DNA of 26,857 bases from the NCBI GenBank assembly GCA_946480825.1, contig CAMLLG010000053.1:1-26857 (forward strand), read 5' to 3'. The translations under genes were made by a program, and so were the position numbers. The notes under the pieces are model-generated. The model did not search any database. It was not told the DNA's origin and saw only the letters and a program-made list of their open reading frames with translations. This document shows, in pieces, positions 15,789-23,687 of the stretch. This DNA is from an uncultured Lysobacteraceae bacterium. GTDB lineage: Bacteria > Pseudomonadota > Gammaproteobacteria > Xanthomonadales > Xanthomonadaceae. How positions within the stretch are numbered: position 1 is the stretch's first letter; each line of letters begins with the position of its first letter.

Positions 15789-17243
15789 ATGCGCCAGGAC
15801 ACCGCGCGCGCCGCACGCCTGCTCCATGCGGCCCTCATGTTCGTGCTCGGCCTCTTCGTCTGCGCCGCCCCCGCATGGGCGGACGATCCTCCGCCGCCCG
15901 TCACCCGCAAGGTCGCCGTGATCATCCAGTCGCCGACCGTGACGATCAACGGTCTCGAAGCCTCGCTCTACAAGCATCAGGAACCGGTCGCCATGTACGA
16001 CCCGTACGTCCAGACCGAAACGCTGTACAACCTGCTGCGCTACCTCAGCGGCGGATACGTGAACTACGAAACCGCGGTCGGTTTCTTCTCCGACCGGTTC
16101 CCGGTCGACATGAACGGCTTCCAGTACACGCCGGAACGCTACGTGCGCTGTCTTTCCAACGAAAACAGTCCCGCCTGCGTGCACGGCAACGAGCTGGACT
16201 ACGCGAAACTGTTCAAGGATTACGGCCTCTGCGACATGATCCGGGCGGGTCACATCGACGAAGTCATGCTGTTCGGCGGGCCGTGGTTCGGCTACGACGA
16301 ATTCGCCTGGAAGATTCCGGGCGACCGCATGCCCTACGCCACGCCATCGACCGAGACGCTCTACTGGATCTACGAAGGCCGCCGCAAGAATCTGCCGGAC
16401 TGCGGCCGGAGCTATTTCGTGATGGGCTTCAACTATGCCACGCCGATCCAGAACGCCCTGCACTCGTACGCGCATCGGGTGGAAAGCGCGCTCACGCTCA
16501 CCGTCGGTCGCGGCCGCTGGGAGGCCTGCGGTTCGCTCAACACATGGGATCGTTTCACCTGCAACGAGGTCTCGAACAGTTCGGAAGATCTGAATGCCGG
16601 ATGCGGCTCGGTCCATGCGCCGCCCAACGCCGCGCGTGTCGATCTCTACGACTACGACAATCGCACGCATGTCGCGCACGACTGCGGCGGTTGGCGAACC
16701 TATCCCGACCCGCCGCCGGTGACGGTGACCGAAAACTGCGACGCCTGGAACTGCACGGAATACGGCTTCATCACCTGGTGGCTGGACGCACTGCCGGAGA
16801 ACGACGGTTACACGATCGATGGCAATCTGCGCAACTGGTGGGCCTATGTCGTCGATTACGACGCGTCGGTCAGCGTACTGCCGCTTGCGCCGGATCTGGA
16901 CACGGTCGATCTGACGCGGCTCGCCGGCAATCCGCAGGTCGGGCACACCGTCACCTGGGGACACCGGGCCAGGAACCGGGGCGCCACCGGCAGCGCATCG
17001 TTCGACGTGCGCTGGCTGATCACCCGCGACAACGAAATCCTGAAAAGCGCGACCCTGCGTCATGCACCGCTTCCCGCCCGGATCACGGATCGTTCCTACG
17101 GCGATCCCAGCGCGCAGTTCTCGTACACCTTCACCCAGCCCGGCCGCTATCGGCTGCACATCGTGCTGGATCCCGACGACCATATTCTCGAAACGGACAA
17201 GCTCAACAACCACGACACCGGCCTGACCGTCGATGTGCCCTGA
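15789..17243 (+). CDS. Secreted protein of unknown function with CARDB-like C-terminal domain
   Basis: 484 residues. AGGAG lies six bases before the ATG. The signal peptide runs to about residue 31 (LMFVLGLFVCAAPAWA). The large N-terminal region (about 40-370) is unrecognised: rich in Tyr, Trp, Asp and Asn, with about ten cysteines (for example CLSNENSPACVHGNELD, YGLCDMI, CDAWNCTEYG) and an FGGPWFGYDEFAWKIPG block, which suggests a disulphide-bonded extracellular enzyme or binding domain. Residues about 385-484 read like a CARDB immunoglobulin-like domain: GHTVTWGHRARNRGATGSA, a central RWLITRDNEIL strand, and the terminal YRLHIVLDPDDHILETDKLNNH, matching the usual DxxNxVxExxExNN ending. It is probably exported by the general secretory route and acts outside the cell. 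No catalytic motif is recognised. Confidence 0.8.
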   Translation: MRQDTARAARLLHAALMFVLGLFVCAAPAWADDPPPPVTRKVAVIIQSPTVTINGLEASLYKHQEPVAMYDPYVQTETLYNLLRYLSGGYVNYETAVGFFSDRFPVDMNGFQYTPERYVRCLSNENSPACVHGNELDYAKLFKDYGLCDMIRAGHIDEVMLFGGPWFGYDEFAWKIPGDRMPYATPSTETLYWIYEGRRKNLPDCGRSYFVMGFNYATPIQNALHSYAHRVESALTLTVGRGRWEACGSLNTWDRFTCNEVSNSSEDLNAGCGSVHAPPNAARVDLYDYDNRTHVAHDCGGWRTYPDPPPVTVTENCDAWNCTEYGFITWWLDALPENDGYTIDGNLRNWWAYVVDYDASVSVLPLAPDLDTVDLTRLAGNPQVGHTVTWGHRARNRGATGSASFDVRWLITRDNEILKSATLRHAPLPARITDRSYGDPSAQFSYTFTQPGRYRLHIVLDPDDHILETDKLNNHDTGLTVDVP

Positions 17244-17272
17244 GAGGGACACGACGACCGGGACACTCGCGG

Positions 17273-17300
17273 AGGGGATCGATCGCAGGATCGATCCCCT
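17273..17300 (+). terminator. 12-bp perfect hairpin downstream of the CARDB-like gene
   Basis: Arms 17273-17284 and 17289-17300 are perfectly complementary around a GCAG loop, starting 30 bases after the stop codon at 17243. No T-tract follows, so it may terminate weakly or mark the mRNA 3' end. Its position fits the end of the single-gene transcript. Confidence 0.6.
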
Positions 17301-17502
17301 TCGATGGGGAAAATTCACGCGCGACTGCCGCGGACCGCTCCGCCGCAGTTCAAGGCATCGTCAATCGCTTCAGCCCAGCGGGCACCGTGCTCAATTGTTC
17401 CGACACCGCCTGCTGTCGAGCGACCGCTTTCTCGTAATGACCTCTTCGATCAATTCGAACAAACCGGTCGCGAACGGTTCGTTTGCCGCCGGCGGCCCGT
17501 CG

Positions 17503-17940
17503 CTACTTCTTGAAACGGCAGGCCTGATTGTCCGCGCGCAGCGTCGGCTCGAACGCGAGGCCGATCCTGGTGTCGTTCGGCGCCTTGCGATACACGATGG
17601 ACGAGCAGTAGCGGCCTTCGATCTCGAAATCTTGCTGATACTGATGCTCGGCGCTGGGCACCAGACTGGCGCTGGCGGAACAGTAGTAGTTCATGTAGCC
17701 GTCGCTGCTGGCGAAGTTCGCACCGACGACGATGCGTTCGCCGGTCGGAATCATCACTTTGCCGTCGGCATTGCGCGTCAGCATTTGCGGCTCGGTGTTC
17801 GCGCAGATCCAGGGCGTGACGCCCTTCGGCACCTCGATCACCGTGGCCGGGACGCCCGGCGGCAGTTTGTAGACGCTCATGCAGCCCGTGGTCGACAGCG
17901 CGACGAGGCACGGCGCGAGGAAAGAAAGCGAACGGCGCAT
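17503..17940 (-). CDS. Putative lipoprotein of unknown function
   Basis: 145 residues. The N-terminus MRRSLSFLAPCLVALSTTGC looks like a lipoprotein signal with Cys20 as the acylated residue, though the lipobox (TTGC) is not canonical. The mature part contains VPATVIEVPKGVTPWICAN, a YYCSASASLVP strand and a conserved-looking EIEGRYCSSIVYRKAP block. Four further cysteines are likely paired. No family recognised. Its ATG overlaps the stop of the upstream lipoprotein gene by one base (TGATG), so the two are translationally coupled and probably work together at the outer membrane. Confidence 0.75.
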   Translation of the reverse strand: MRRSLSFLAPCLVALSTTGCMSVYKLPPGVPATVIEVPKGVTPWICANTEPQMLTRNADGKVMIPTGERIVVGANFASSDGYMNYYCSASASLVPSAEHQYQQDFEIEGRYCSSIVYRKAPNDTRIGLAFEPTLRADNQACRFKK

Positions 17941-18386
17941 CACTTGTTCTCCTTGCCGTCGCCGCGCGGTTTGACCTCGGCGGCGTAACGTTCGAGGATG
18001 TCGGCCGCGGACAGCGCGTCGCGTTCGCCTGCGGGCACGACCCAGATATAGGCATGCGTGGTCGGCTTGCCCCAGACGCTGTTGACCTTGCGCTCGCTGC
18101 TGCGCACGTCGCCCACCGCATCGTGCAGCGACTGATACAGCACGAAATGGGTGCCGCCCTCGCGCTGGGTGACCTCCGCGCTGCGATACATCAGGTAGAC
18201 GCCCACTTTCTCGGGCTTGATGAAGCCGTTGCCGGAAAACCCGACCTTGATCGTGCTGCCCGGCCCCTTCTCGTCCCAGTAGCCGCCGGTCAGACCGAGA
18301 ATGGGATTGGTGGCGCTGTGATATCCGGTCGCGCAGCCGGACAACGACACGGCCAGCAGCGCGGCCGCGAACATTCGCGATGTCAT
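17940..18386 (-). CDS. Lipoprotein, resembles the CC0125/CC1285 family
   Basis: 148 residues. The signal MTSRMFAAALLAVSLSGC has a canonical LSGC lipobox (Cys18). The mature sequence GGYWDEKGPGSTIKVGFSGNGFIKPEKVGVYLMYRSAEVTQREGG... follows the pattern of the CC0125/CC1285 lipoprotein family (a GG-Y strand, a GNG turn, then a helix ending YRxAE before a long beta-hairpin); this is recognition by eye. The start at 18386 is chosen because a longer in-frame ATG would bury the signal peptide. A purine-rich AAGGGGAA lies upstream of the ATG. It is coupled to the downstream lipoprotein gene by the TGATG junction. Confidence 0.78.
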   Translation of the reverse strand: MTSRMFAAALLAVSLSGCATGYHSATNPILGLTGGYWDEKGPGSTIKVGFSGNGFIKPEKVGVYLMYRSAEVTQREGGTHFVLYQSLHDAVGDVRSSERKVNSVWGKPTTHAYIWVVPAGERDALSAADILERYAAEVKPRGDGKENK

Positions 18387-18579
18387 CTTCGTTTTTCCCC
18401 TTGGACGATGCGACCCGCGGCGATCCGGCACGCGCGATCGAAACCTCTTCATCTTCGCCACGCACCCGCGCGACGGGGCGATTATTGCCAACGGTCGCAC
18501 AGCGGGCAAGTGGTTGGACTGCGATGCGCAGTACGTCGGACGAAAGGCGGTACGAACACGATCATTCGGATTTTCGAAG

Positions 18580-18606
18580 GGAGGGTTGAGCGCAGTGATG
18601 CCCACC
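18580..18606 (+). repeat. REP-like palindrome beginning GGAG, plus-strand copy
   Basis: This copy starts GGAGGGTTGAGCGCAG and ends GATGCCCACC. GTAG or GGAG starts followed by an imperfect palindrome are typical of REP elements moved by RAYT transposases. An inverted partner lies at 18653-18685. Confidence 0.6.
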
Positions 18607-18652
18607 ATCCCGATGCATCAGACCCCGGGAACATCACGCGACGCCGGCGCTT

Positions 18653-18685
18653 GATGGGCGGCATCGCTGCGCTCACCGCCACCCT
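18653..18685 (-). repeat. REP-like palindrome, minus-strand partner
   Basis: Read on the minus strand it begins CAGGGTGGCGGTGAGCGCAG and continues CGATGCCGCCCATC. It shares the GTGAGCGCAGYGATGCC core with the plus copy at 18580-18606, so the two make an inverted REP pair separated by about 46 bases. Confidence 0.6.
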
Positions 18686-18805
18686 GCGCGCCCGGCTTCC
18701 GCACTGCCTTCTGTTGCTTCCCGCAAGTTGATGTGGTTTTGTACCGACACGGCCGGTCGTTCGCTTGCTTGAACGGTCCGTCAACCCGCGCACAAGGAGC
18801 ATGCG

Positions 18806-19435
18806 ATGAAAACGGCAAAATCCCGAGTCGGAATATTCGTCATTGCCCTGCTGGCCGTCGTCTCGATGGCGGCGGGAGCGAAGGTGCTCGCGGCGGATTC
18901 GCCCGCACCTCCGGACCCGACGCGCCTGGTGGTCGAACGGCACGGCGATCAGTTCGTGCTGAACGTGCCGGTGAGCCGCGTCAGCCTTTCCTTCCCCGCC
19001 GAAGGCATGATCCAGAGCGAACCTGCCTCGACCGGGACACGCAATCGGCACCCGCGCTATTTCATGTTTTCCGACAAGGCATCGGGCGTCGTCCTGACGG
19101 GTTGGTTCGAATCCGCGGACAACTACGAGGGGTTCGATGCGTTCTGGAAATCCGAGCTGCAATCGCTGAGCCGTGTTCCACAGTACGAGCCGCGCGAGAT
19201 CCGCACGGGAAAGATCGGCGATTGGGAAACCGCCGCCTATGACATCGATTTGCGGATCGAGGGCGCCAGCAATACCCATCTGCGCGCGGAATGGGTCGGA
19301 ATGGGCACCTGGATCGACATCCATATTTCCGTCACCACGACCGAGCCGATGGAAGCGGCGCGGGCGCACGCATTGAAGCTCCTGGAATCCCTGCGCGTCG
19401 CCGAAAAAACAGGGGCGACGCCAACGCGGAAATGA
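18806..19435 (+). CDS. Exported protein of unknown function
   Basis: 209 residues. AAGGAG lies six bases before the ATG. Residues 8-29 (GIFVIALLAVVSMAAGAKVLAA) form a signal peptide or N-terminal anchor. The mature domain shows an FVLNVPVSRVSLSFP strand, YFMFSDKASGVVLTGWFE, and EWVGMGTWIDIHISVTT, then a C-terminal helix AARAHALKLLESLRV. This alternation resembles small alpha/beta domains in which a protein is scored for surface or stress functions, but I recognise no named family. The mature part has no cysteines, unlike most neighbouring secreted proteins. It is a single gene, 44 bases before a convergent permease gene. Confidence 0.75.
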   Translation: MKTAKSRVGIFVIALLAVVSMAAGAKVLAADSPAPPDPTRLVVERHGDQFVLNVPVSRVSLSFPAEGMIQSEPASTGTRNRHPRYFMFSDKASGVVLTGWFESADNYEGFDAFWKSELQSLSRVPQYEPREIRTGKIGDWETAAYDIDLRIEGASNTHLRAEWVGMGTWIDIHISVTTTEPMEAARAHALKLLESLRVAEKTGATPTRK

Positions 19436-19478
19436 CCGGATATTTCCTCTTTCCGGCCTTCGTTTCAGAAGCCATCGC

Positions 19479-20786
19479 TCATCCCTCGCGCCGCGGGAAT
19501 CGATAGATGACGCTGCCGATCAGCACCGCGATACCGACCGCCACCAGGTGCGCCGGACGGGCGCTGAGCAGCAGGGCCAGGGACAGCGTCAGGGCGGCGA
19601 GCGGGATCAGAGGACCGCCCGGCAACCGGAGCGTGCCCGGCGAATCTCCGTGGCGTCTTCGCAGCACCAGCACGCTGGCCGACGTGGTGATGTAGGCCAA
19701 CAGCCGCGTGACCATCGACAGCAGCGCCAGTTGAACGAACGAGCCGCTCAGCGCCAGCGCCAACGCCGCGCCGCATTGCACGGCGATGGCGATATCCGGC
19801 GTGCGGAAATGCGGGTGCACGCGGGCCAGCGCGCGTGGGCCGTAGCCGCCCACCGCCAGCGTGTGCAGGAAGCGCGGGCCCAGCAACAGGGTCGCGTTGC
19901 CGGTACCGAGAATCGACAGCGCCGCGCCGACGGTGAGCAGCAGCGCCAGCCCCTCGCCACCGAAGCGGGCGGCCGCATCGGCCAGCGGCGTGGACGATCC
20001 GGCCAGGCCGGGCAGCGTGCCCTGCGCCACCAGCTGCACCGCCGCATAGAGGAGGGTGACCAGCACGATCATCGCCACCAGCGCGAACGGGACGTTGCGC
20101 CGCGGGTTCCGATATTCGCCGGCGGCGACCGACAGATTCTCGAATCCCGCGTAAGCGAACAGCAACAGCAGGGCGGCTTCGCCGGTGCCGCGCAGATCGA
20201 TCGCACCGGCAGCGGGACCGCCGAAGGCGAGCGCCCAGTCGACGTGGAACACGCCGATGCACACGAACAGCAGCAGCGGCAGCAGCTTGGCGAACACCAG
20301 CGCCAGCGACAACTGCGCGGCACGACGCACGCCCACGATGTTGATCGCGCCGAGCAACAGCAGCGATCCCGCGATGATCGCGGTGCGACCGACGCCGGTG
20401 CCCGCGACCGGCCAGAAGCGCGCCATGGCATCGGCCAATCCGTTGCTCAGCGAAGCGGCCGTCGCGACGCGGGTCAACCAGGTGGCCCAGCCGATCTGGA
20501 AGCCGGCGAACGGCCCGAACGCTTCCTGCGCATACAGCGCGCTGCCGCCCTGCTGCTCGAAATGGCTGGCCGCCTCGGCGTAGCACAGCACCAGCAGGCT
20601 CACGGTCAGGCCCGCCGCCAGCACACCCCACACGCTGAAAGGACCGAGCTGCGCGAAGGCCGTCGCCGGCAACAGGTACACACCACTGCCGACCACGCTG
20701 TTGATCGACAAACCCAGAATCTGCCAGCGACCGACCGCGCGGCTCAGGCCGGCGGGCGCGGGTGGTCGGTGCGAGGCGTCGCTCAT
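19479..20786 (-). CDS. APC-superfamily amino-acid permease
   Basis: 435 residues and about 12 hydrophobic helices. The first helix carries the APC unwound-helix signature SINSVVGSGVYLLPA (the GSG(V/I) glycines bind the amino-acid backbone). FAYAGFENLSVAAGEYRNPRRNVP is the conserved helix 6 and following loop, where family members contact the substrate side chain, and ILGTGNATLLLGPRFLHTLA is the helix 8 region. Members carry amino acids or amines by proton symport or exchange across the inner membrane; the substrate cannot be told. AGGAT lies seven bases before the ATG at 20786. No catabolic partner gene is adjacent. Confidence 0.9.
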   Translation of the reverse strand: MSDASHRPPAPAGLSRAVGRWQILGLSINSVVGSGVYLLPATAFAQLGPFSVWGVLAAGLTVSLLVLCYAEAASHFEQQGGSALYAQEAFGPFAGFQIGWATWLTRVATAASLSNGLADAMARFWPVAGTGVGRTAIIAGSLLLLGAINIVGVRRAAQLSLALVFAKLLPLLLFVCIGVFHVDWALAFGGPAAGAIDLRGTGEAALLLLFAYAGFENLSVAAGEYRNPRRNVPFALVAMIVLVTLLYAAVQLVAQGTLPGLAGSSTPLADAAARFGGEGLALLLTVGAALSILGTGNATLLLGPRFLHTLAVGGYGPRALARVHPHFRTPDIAIAVQCGAALALALSGSFVQLALLSMVTRLLAYITTSASVLVLRRRHGDSPGTLRLPGGPLIPLAALTLSLALLLSARPAHLVAVGIAVLIGSVIYRFPRREG

Positions 20787-21161
20787 CGATCATCCTGAAT
20801 CGAACGGAAGCCAGCATCGTAAGGCGCATCAGTCGAAGGTGTCATGCGCCATCACACACGGCCATTTCCGCGACCGAAAAAGCGGTTGGCAATCGGGAGA
20901 GGCGTCCATGTACGCCCTGCGCGCGATTTGCCGAGGCGCACTGAAGTGGCACCGCACGCGATCTGCGAAGCACCTGTGGACGCTTTGAAAACAGCCCACG
21001 ATTCGATTGCGGCACCGGCATCTACCCAGTAGGCACTGAACCGCCCCGCCTTTCCCGGAGACTCCTTTCCTCGAGACCTGGATCTTGCGTCGGGCACGGA
21101 AGGGAATCGCGGCGTTCACGCAGGCATCAACTCAACTCATCTGACACAAGGAGACATCGTC
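20787..21161. other. 375-base intergenic region before the paralogue pair
   Basis: It contains one GTAG-family repeat near the permease start (20819-20852), then about 300 bases without a credible gene. AAGGAG just before 21155 is the ribosome site of the next gene. The short open frames here do not look like proteins. Confidence 0.6.
20819..20852 (+). repeat. GTAG-type REP, copy 1 (family A)
   Basis: It starts GTAAGGCGCATCAGTCGAAG and ends GTGTCATGCGCCAT; the GGCGCAT and ATGCGCC arms are complementary. It differs from the copies at 23190 and 23371 at only three or four bases. This is the most degenerate of the three plus-strand copies. Confidence 0.85.
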
Positions 21162-22142
21162 ATGGCAATCTCGCAACCTTCGCTCCCCGACTCGACGGCC
21201 GGTCTGTACAACACCCTCTGCAGCGGGCTGAAGCTGAGCAACCAGCAATTCCAGATGATCCAGGGCGTGCTGCCGGTCCAGAGCAATCCCTCGGGGCTGT
21301 ACAACTTTTTCGACGGTATCCCCCCCTCCTCCGTGGCGACCCTGTATACCAGCAACCCGGTCAACGGGTTGAACGGCAACATGCAGATCGTCATCAACGA
21401 AGCGAAGGACAGCTTTCTCAAGACCCTCGCCTTGAACAACTACATGAACCCGAAGTACTGGGTGGACGGGAACGTGGCGGTCGATCCGATCTACGCGCCG
21501 CCCTTCTCCGACCTGATGAGCCAGGTGAATGCGGGCTCGGGTGCGGTCATCCACTTCGACTCCGCGACCGCCGACAGCAGCCTCAGCTCGTCGTGGGCGA
21601 AGAGCACCGGCTCCGCCGGCGTGGGCTTCTGGGGCACGAACGAGAGCAGCGTCTCGGAATCGCTGAACCAGAAGGCGTCCTCCTCCAGGATCACGGTGGA
21701 TTTCGCGTTCGACAAGATCGCCTACCTGGCCATCCGGGCCGGCGGCTGGTTCACCCAAGGCTTCTTCGCCGACCAGTACCGGAACCCCGGCAAGTGGACC
21801 GACGGACAGGAGGCCTGGGACCAGGTCTTCGGCCCGAACGGCAGCTGCCAGTACCTCGCGAACCAGGTCCTGCTGGTGAACGGCTACAGCTACACCGTGA
21901 CCTCACACGCCAGCTACTCCCAGTCCGACTACGAGCAGATCACGACCAGCAAGGAAACGAACGTCTGGCCGTTCTACACCTCGTCGAGCAACTCGCAGTC
22001 CACCCAGAGCTTCAAGTACAACTCGGACCAGTCCATCACCAGTACCGTGACGTGCAAGCCCGGATCGCTCCAGATCTTCGGCGTGGGCGTCATCAGCACG
22101 GCCGAGGCGATGGGTTCCGGCCTCGTCTCGAAGCTGATCTGA
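21162..22142 (+). CDS. Protein of unknown function, first of a tandem paralogue pair
   Basis: 326 residues. AAGGAG lies a few bases before the ATG. There is no signal peptide, lipobox or membrane helix, so it is probably cytoplasmic unless exported another way. The composition is rich in Ser, Asn, Gln, Tyr and Trp, with a Ser-rich middle (about 130-180). Shared blocks with the next gene are NNYMNPKYW, AIRAGGWFTQGFFADQY, WDQVFGPNGSCQYLANQVLLVNGYSYTVT and NVWPFYT, followed by a SxxQSITSTV strand. These mark a common fold with a beta-rich C-terminal half. I recognise no family. Regulation is unknown. Confidence 0.78.
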   Translation: MAISQPSLPDSTAGLYNTLCSGLKLSNQQFQMIQGVLPVQSNPSGLYNFFDGIPPSSVATLYTSNPVNGLNGNMQIVINEAKDSFLKTLALNNYMNPKYWVDGNVAVDPIYAPPFSDLMSQVNAGSGAVIHFDSATADSSLSSSWAKSTGSAGVGFWGTNESSVSESLNQKASSSRITVDFAFDKIAYLAIRAGGWFTQGFFADQYRNPGKWTDGQEAWDQVFGPNGSCQYLANQVLLVNGYSYTVTSHASYSQSDYEQITTSKETNVWPFYTSSSNSQSTQSFKYNSDQSITSTVTCKPGSLQIFGVGVISTAEAMGSGLVSKLI

Positions 22143-22167
22143 AACCCTGTCTTTCGCCGGGAGGAAG

Positions 22168-22192
22168 GGTGTGGCGCTGCTGCCGCACCCTC
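22168..22192 (+). promoter_or_regulatory. Hairpin between the two paralogue genes
   Basis: In the 92-base gap a GGGTG/CACCC stem with an inner GGC/GCC stem can form around about 22168-22191. It could be an mRNA processing, attenuation or stability element controlling the second gene relative to the first. Confidence 0.35.
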
Positions 22193-22234
22193 TCCTCTCG
22201 CGCGAGCCTCGAACGCGCAACGGCGAGAACCGAC

Positions 22235-23176
22235 ATGGCCGACACCTATTCGTACGAGCTCCTGATCTACGAGGCGATCGCCTCGAGCATCGGCGTGAAC
22301 ATCGCCGACATGAGGAGATTGCCCGGCATCCTCACGCTCACGAGCAACGACTACGATCTGTTCCAGCTCATGGACCTCGTCCCCGGCGGCGCCCCCACGA
22401 TCGAGTTGAATGCGAGCGCGCGCCGATTCAGTGCCATCTACGGCCAGATGCTCGATTCGATGCCGGACTCGTTGATCGTGTCCATCGCTCAGAAGAACTA
22501 TGCGAGCGAGGCCTACTGGTTGCCGGCCGATCCGCTGAGCGGGCAGCCCAGGACCCCCATCTACTCGCCCACATCCGCGGGCATCACGGCCGCCGTGTCG
22601 CACGGCAGCGAGCTTCGCTACACGCTCGACTCCTCCCGCTATCCCAACCCCGCGCAGATCCTGTATCCCGCCTATCCGAGCATGGTGGTCAATCAGCCGT
22701 TCCTGGCGTTCAACCGGGCCGCCGAGAACAACCGGTTCATCTTCAGCATGCTCTTCGAGAAGATGGCGAACCCGGTCGTGAGGGCGGGCGGCTGGTTCTC
22801 GCAGGCGGCGTTCGTCTCGGGCTATCAGAGCCAAGGCAAGGGATGGAAGACCGGCCCGAACACGGTCACCTGGGACGAGCTGTTCGGCACCGGCGGCATC
22901 CTGCGATTCACATCCAACGGCGTTCTGGCGGTGTCCGGTGTCACGGTGACATTGCAGTGCTTCGGGAGCTACGACCAGGCCACCCTCGACACGTTGCGGA
23001 GCAGCAGCGGCACCACCGCATGGCCGTATTACCTGGACGTGCCGAACCAAAGCCAGCGCTATGACCTGGGCGAGGATGGCAGCATCACGATCACGACCGT
23101 CGTGCCGGCTGCCGAAGCGCAGCTGTTCCTGATGACAGTGGCGCCCGTGTCCGCGCTGTCGGGCTCCATCGCGTAG
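22235..23176 (+). CDS. Protein of unknown function, second of a tandem paralogue pair
   Basis: 313 residues. The ATG at 22235 has only a weak ribosome site (GGCGAGAA). There is no signal peptide or membrane helix. It aligns by eye with the upstream protein: KNYASEAYWLPAD with NNYMNPKYWVDG, VVRAGGWFSQAAFVSGYQ with AIRAGGWFTQGFFADQY, TWDELFGTGGILRFTSNGVL with AWDQVFGPNGSCQYLANQVL, TAWPYYLD with NVWPFYT, and GSITITTVVPAAEAQLFLM with QSITSTVTCKPGSLQIFGV. Identity is low but the order is fully kept, so the pair arose by an old duplication. The middle has its own block, YPNPAQILYPAYPSMVVNQPFLAF. The function is unknown. It is followed 13 bases later by a cluster of palindromic repeats. Confidence 0.78.
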   Translation: MADTYSYELLIYEAIASSIGVNIADMRRLPGILTLTSNDYDLFQLMDLVPGGAPTIELNASARRFSAIYGQMLDSMPDSLIVSIAQKNYASEAYWLPADPLSGQPRTPIYSPTSAGITAAVSHGSELRYTLDSSRYPNPAQILYPAYPSMVVNQPFLAFNRAAENNRFIFSMLFEKMANPVVRAGGWFSQAAFVSGYQSQGKGWKTGPNTVTWDELFGTGGILRFTSNGVLAVSGVTVTLQCFGSYDQATLDTLRSSSGTTAWPYYLDVPNQSQRYDLGEDGSITITTVVPAAEAQLFLMTVAPVSALSGSIA

Positions 23177-23189
23177 TTCGGGAAGCACC

Positions 23190-23223
23190 GTAGGGCGCAT
23201 CAGCCGAAGGCGTCATGCGCCAT
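23190..23223 (+). repeat. GTAG-type REP, copy 2 (family A)
   Basis: It starts GTAGGGCGCATCAGCCGAAG and ends GCGTCATGCGCCAT. It begins 13 bases after the stop of the second paralogue and could serve as its mRNA 3' hairpin. Confidence 0.9.
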
Positions 23224-23257
23224 GACACCTCGCCGATACCGAATGCCCCGAAGAAGA

Positions 23258-23283
23258 CCCATGACGCTTCGCATGGATACCCC
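23258..23283 (-). repeat. Degenerate inverted partner of the family A REP
   Basis: On the minus strand it reads GGGTATCCATGCGAAGCGTC followed by ATGGGT, sharing the AAGCGTCATG core with family A. The pair is a weak BIME-like arrangement. Confidence 0.4.
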
Positions 23284-23316
23284 ACGAAAGCGCATGCATC
23301 TCGCCGCCTTGCATAG

Positions 23317-23335
23317 GGTGGGCCCCTGGCCCACC
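23317..23335. repeat. Palindrome, 8-bp perfect stem with CCT loop
   Basis: GGTGGGCC (23317-23324) pairs with GGCCCACC (23328-23335). The preceding ATAG makes it look like another GTAG-style element. Confidence 0.55.
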
Positions 23336-23370
23336 GTCACCACGCAACTGCCTCAGCGGCCATCAGCACC

Positions 23371-23404
23371 GTAGGGCGCATAAGCCGAAGGCGTCATGCG
23401 CCAT
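23371..23404 (+). repeat. GTAG-type REP, copy 3 (family A)
   Basis: It matches copy 2 except for one base (A for C in GCATAAGCC) and shares the flanking AGCACC on its left. The near identity shows recent spread or copying. Confidence 0.9.
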
Positions 23405-23433
23405 CAAACGTTACAGGTATCGGATACACAAAC

Positions 23434-23463
23434 GGTGCATGACGCTTAGCTGATGCACCCTAC
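23434..23463 (-). repeat. GTAG-type REP, inverted copy (family A variant)
   Basis: On the minus strand it reads GTAGGGTGCATCAGCTAAGC then GTCATGCACC, with GGTGCAT/ATGCACC arms. It forms an inverted pair with the copy at 23371 at a spacing of about 29 bases, the usual BIME layout. Confidence 0.85.
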
Positions 23464-23488
23464 AATAGCCTATGCGCCTTACGGTCTT

Positions 23489-23525
23489 GTAGGGCGGGCT
23501 CAAGCCTGAGGTATCCCCACTTTTT
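23489..23525 (+). repeat. Family B GTAG repeat, left arm of an inverted pair
   Basis: It starts GTAGGGCGGGCTCAAGCCTG, then AGGTATCCCCACTTTTT. A nearly identical copy in opposite orientation ends at 23986. The CCCCACTTTTT tail follows the palindromic part. Confidence 0.85.
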
Positions 23526-23663
23526 CTCTCAGTAGATCATCCGTTTACGATCATTCTGGATACGGCCGTCATACCGAGCCGTAGGCGAGGGACCTGTTTG
23601 TGATCGATTCGAATCCAACTCGCTACGAAGGCTGACGGAACGATTTGCTGCATGGCCTTGGTT

Positions 23664-23683
23664 TCGCTCGCTGCCGCGAGCGA
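23664..23683. repeat. Hairpin of the structured element, 8-bp stem
   Basis: TCGCTCGC (23664-23671) pairs with GCGAGCGA (23676-23683) around TGCC. It is the first of the row of hairpins that make up the structured block. Confidence 0.8.
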
Positions 23684-23687
23684 GTCA

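Larger units (their letters stand above)
18387..18805. other. 419-base divergent intergenic region with an inverted repeat pair
   Basis: No gene is credible here. The left half should carry the lipoprotein promoter. The centre holds two inverted copies of a palindromic repeat (listed separately). The right end contains AAGGAG at 18794-18799, the ribosome site of the next gene. Confidence 0.6.
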
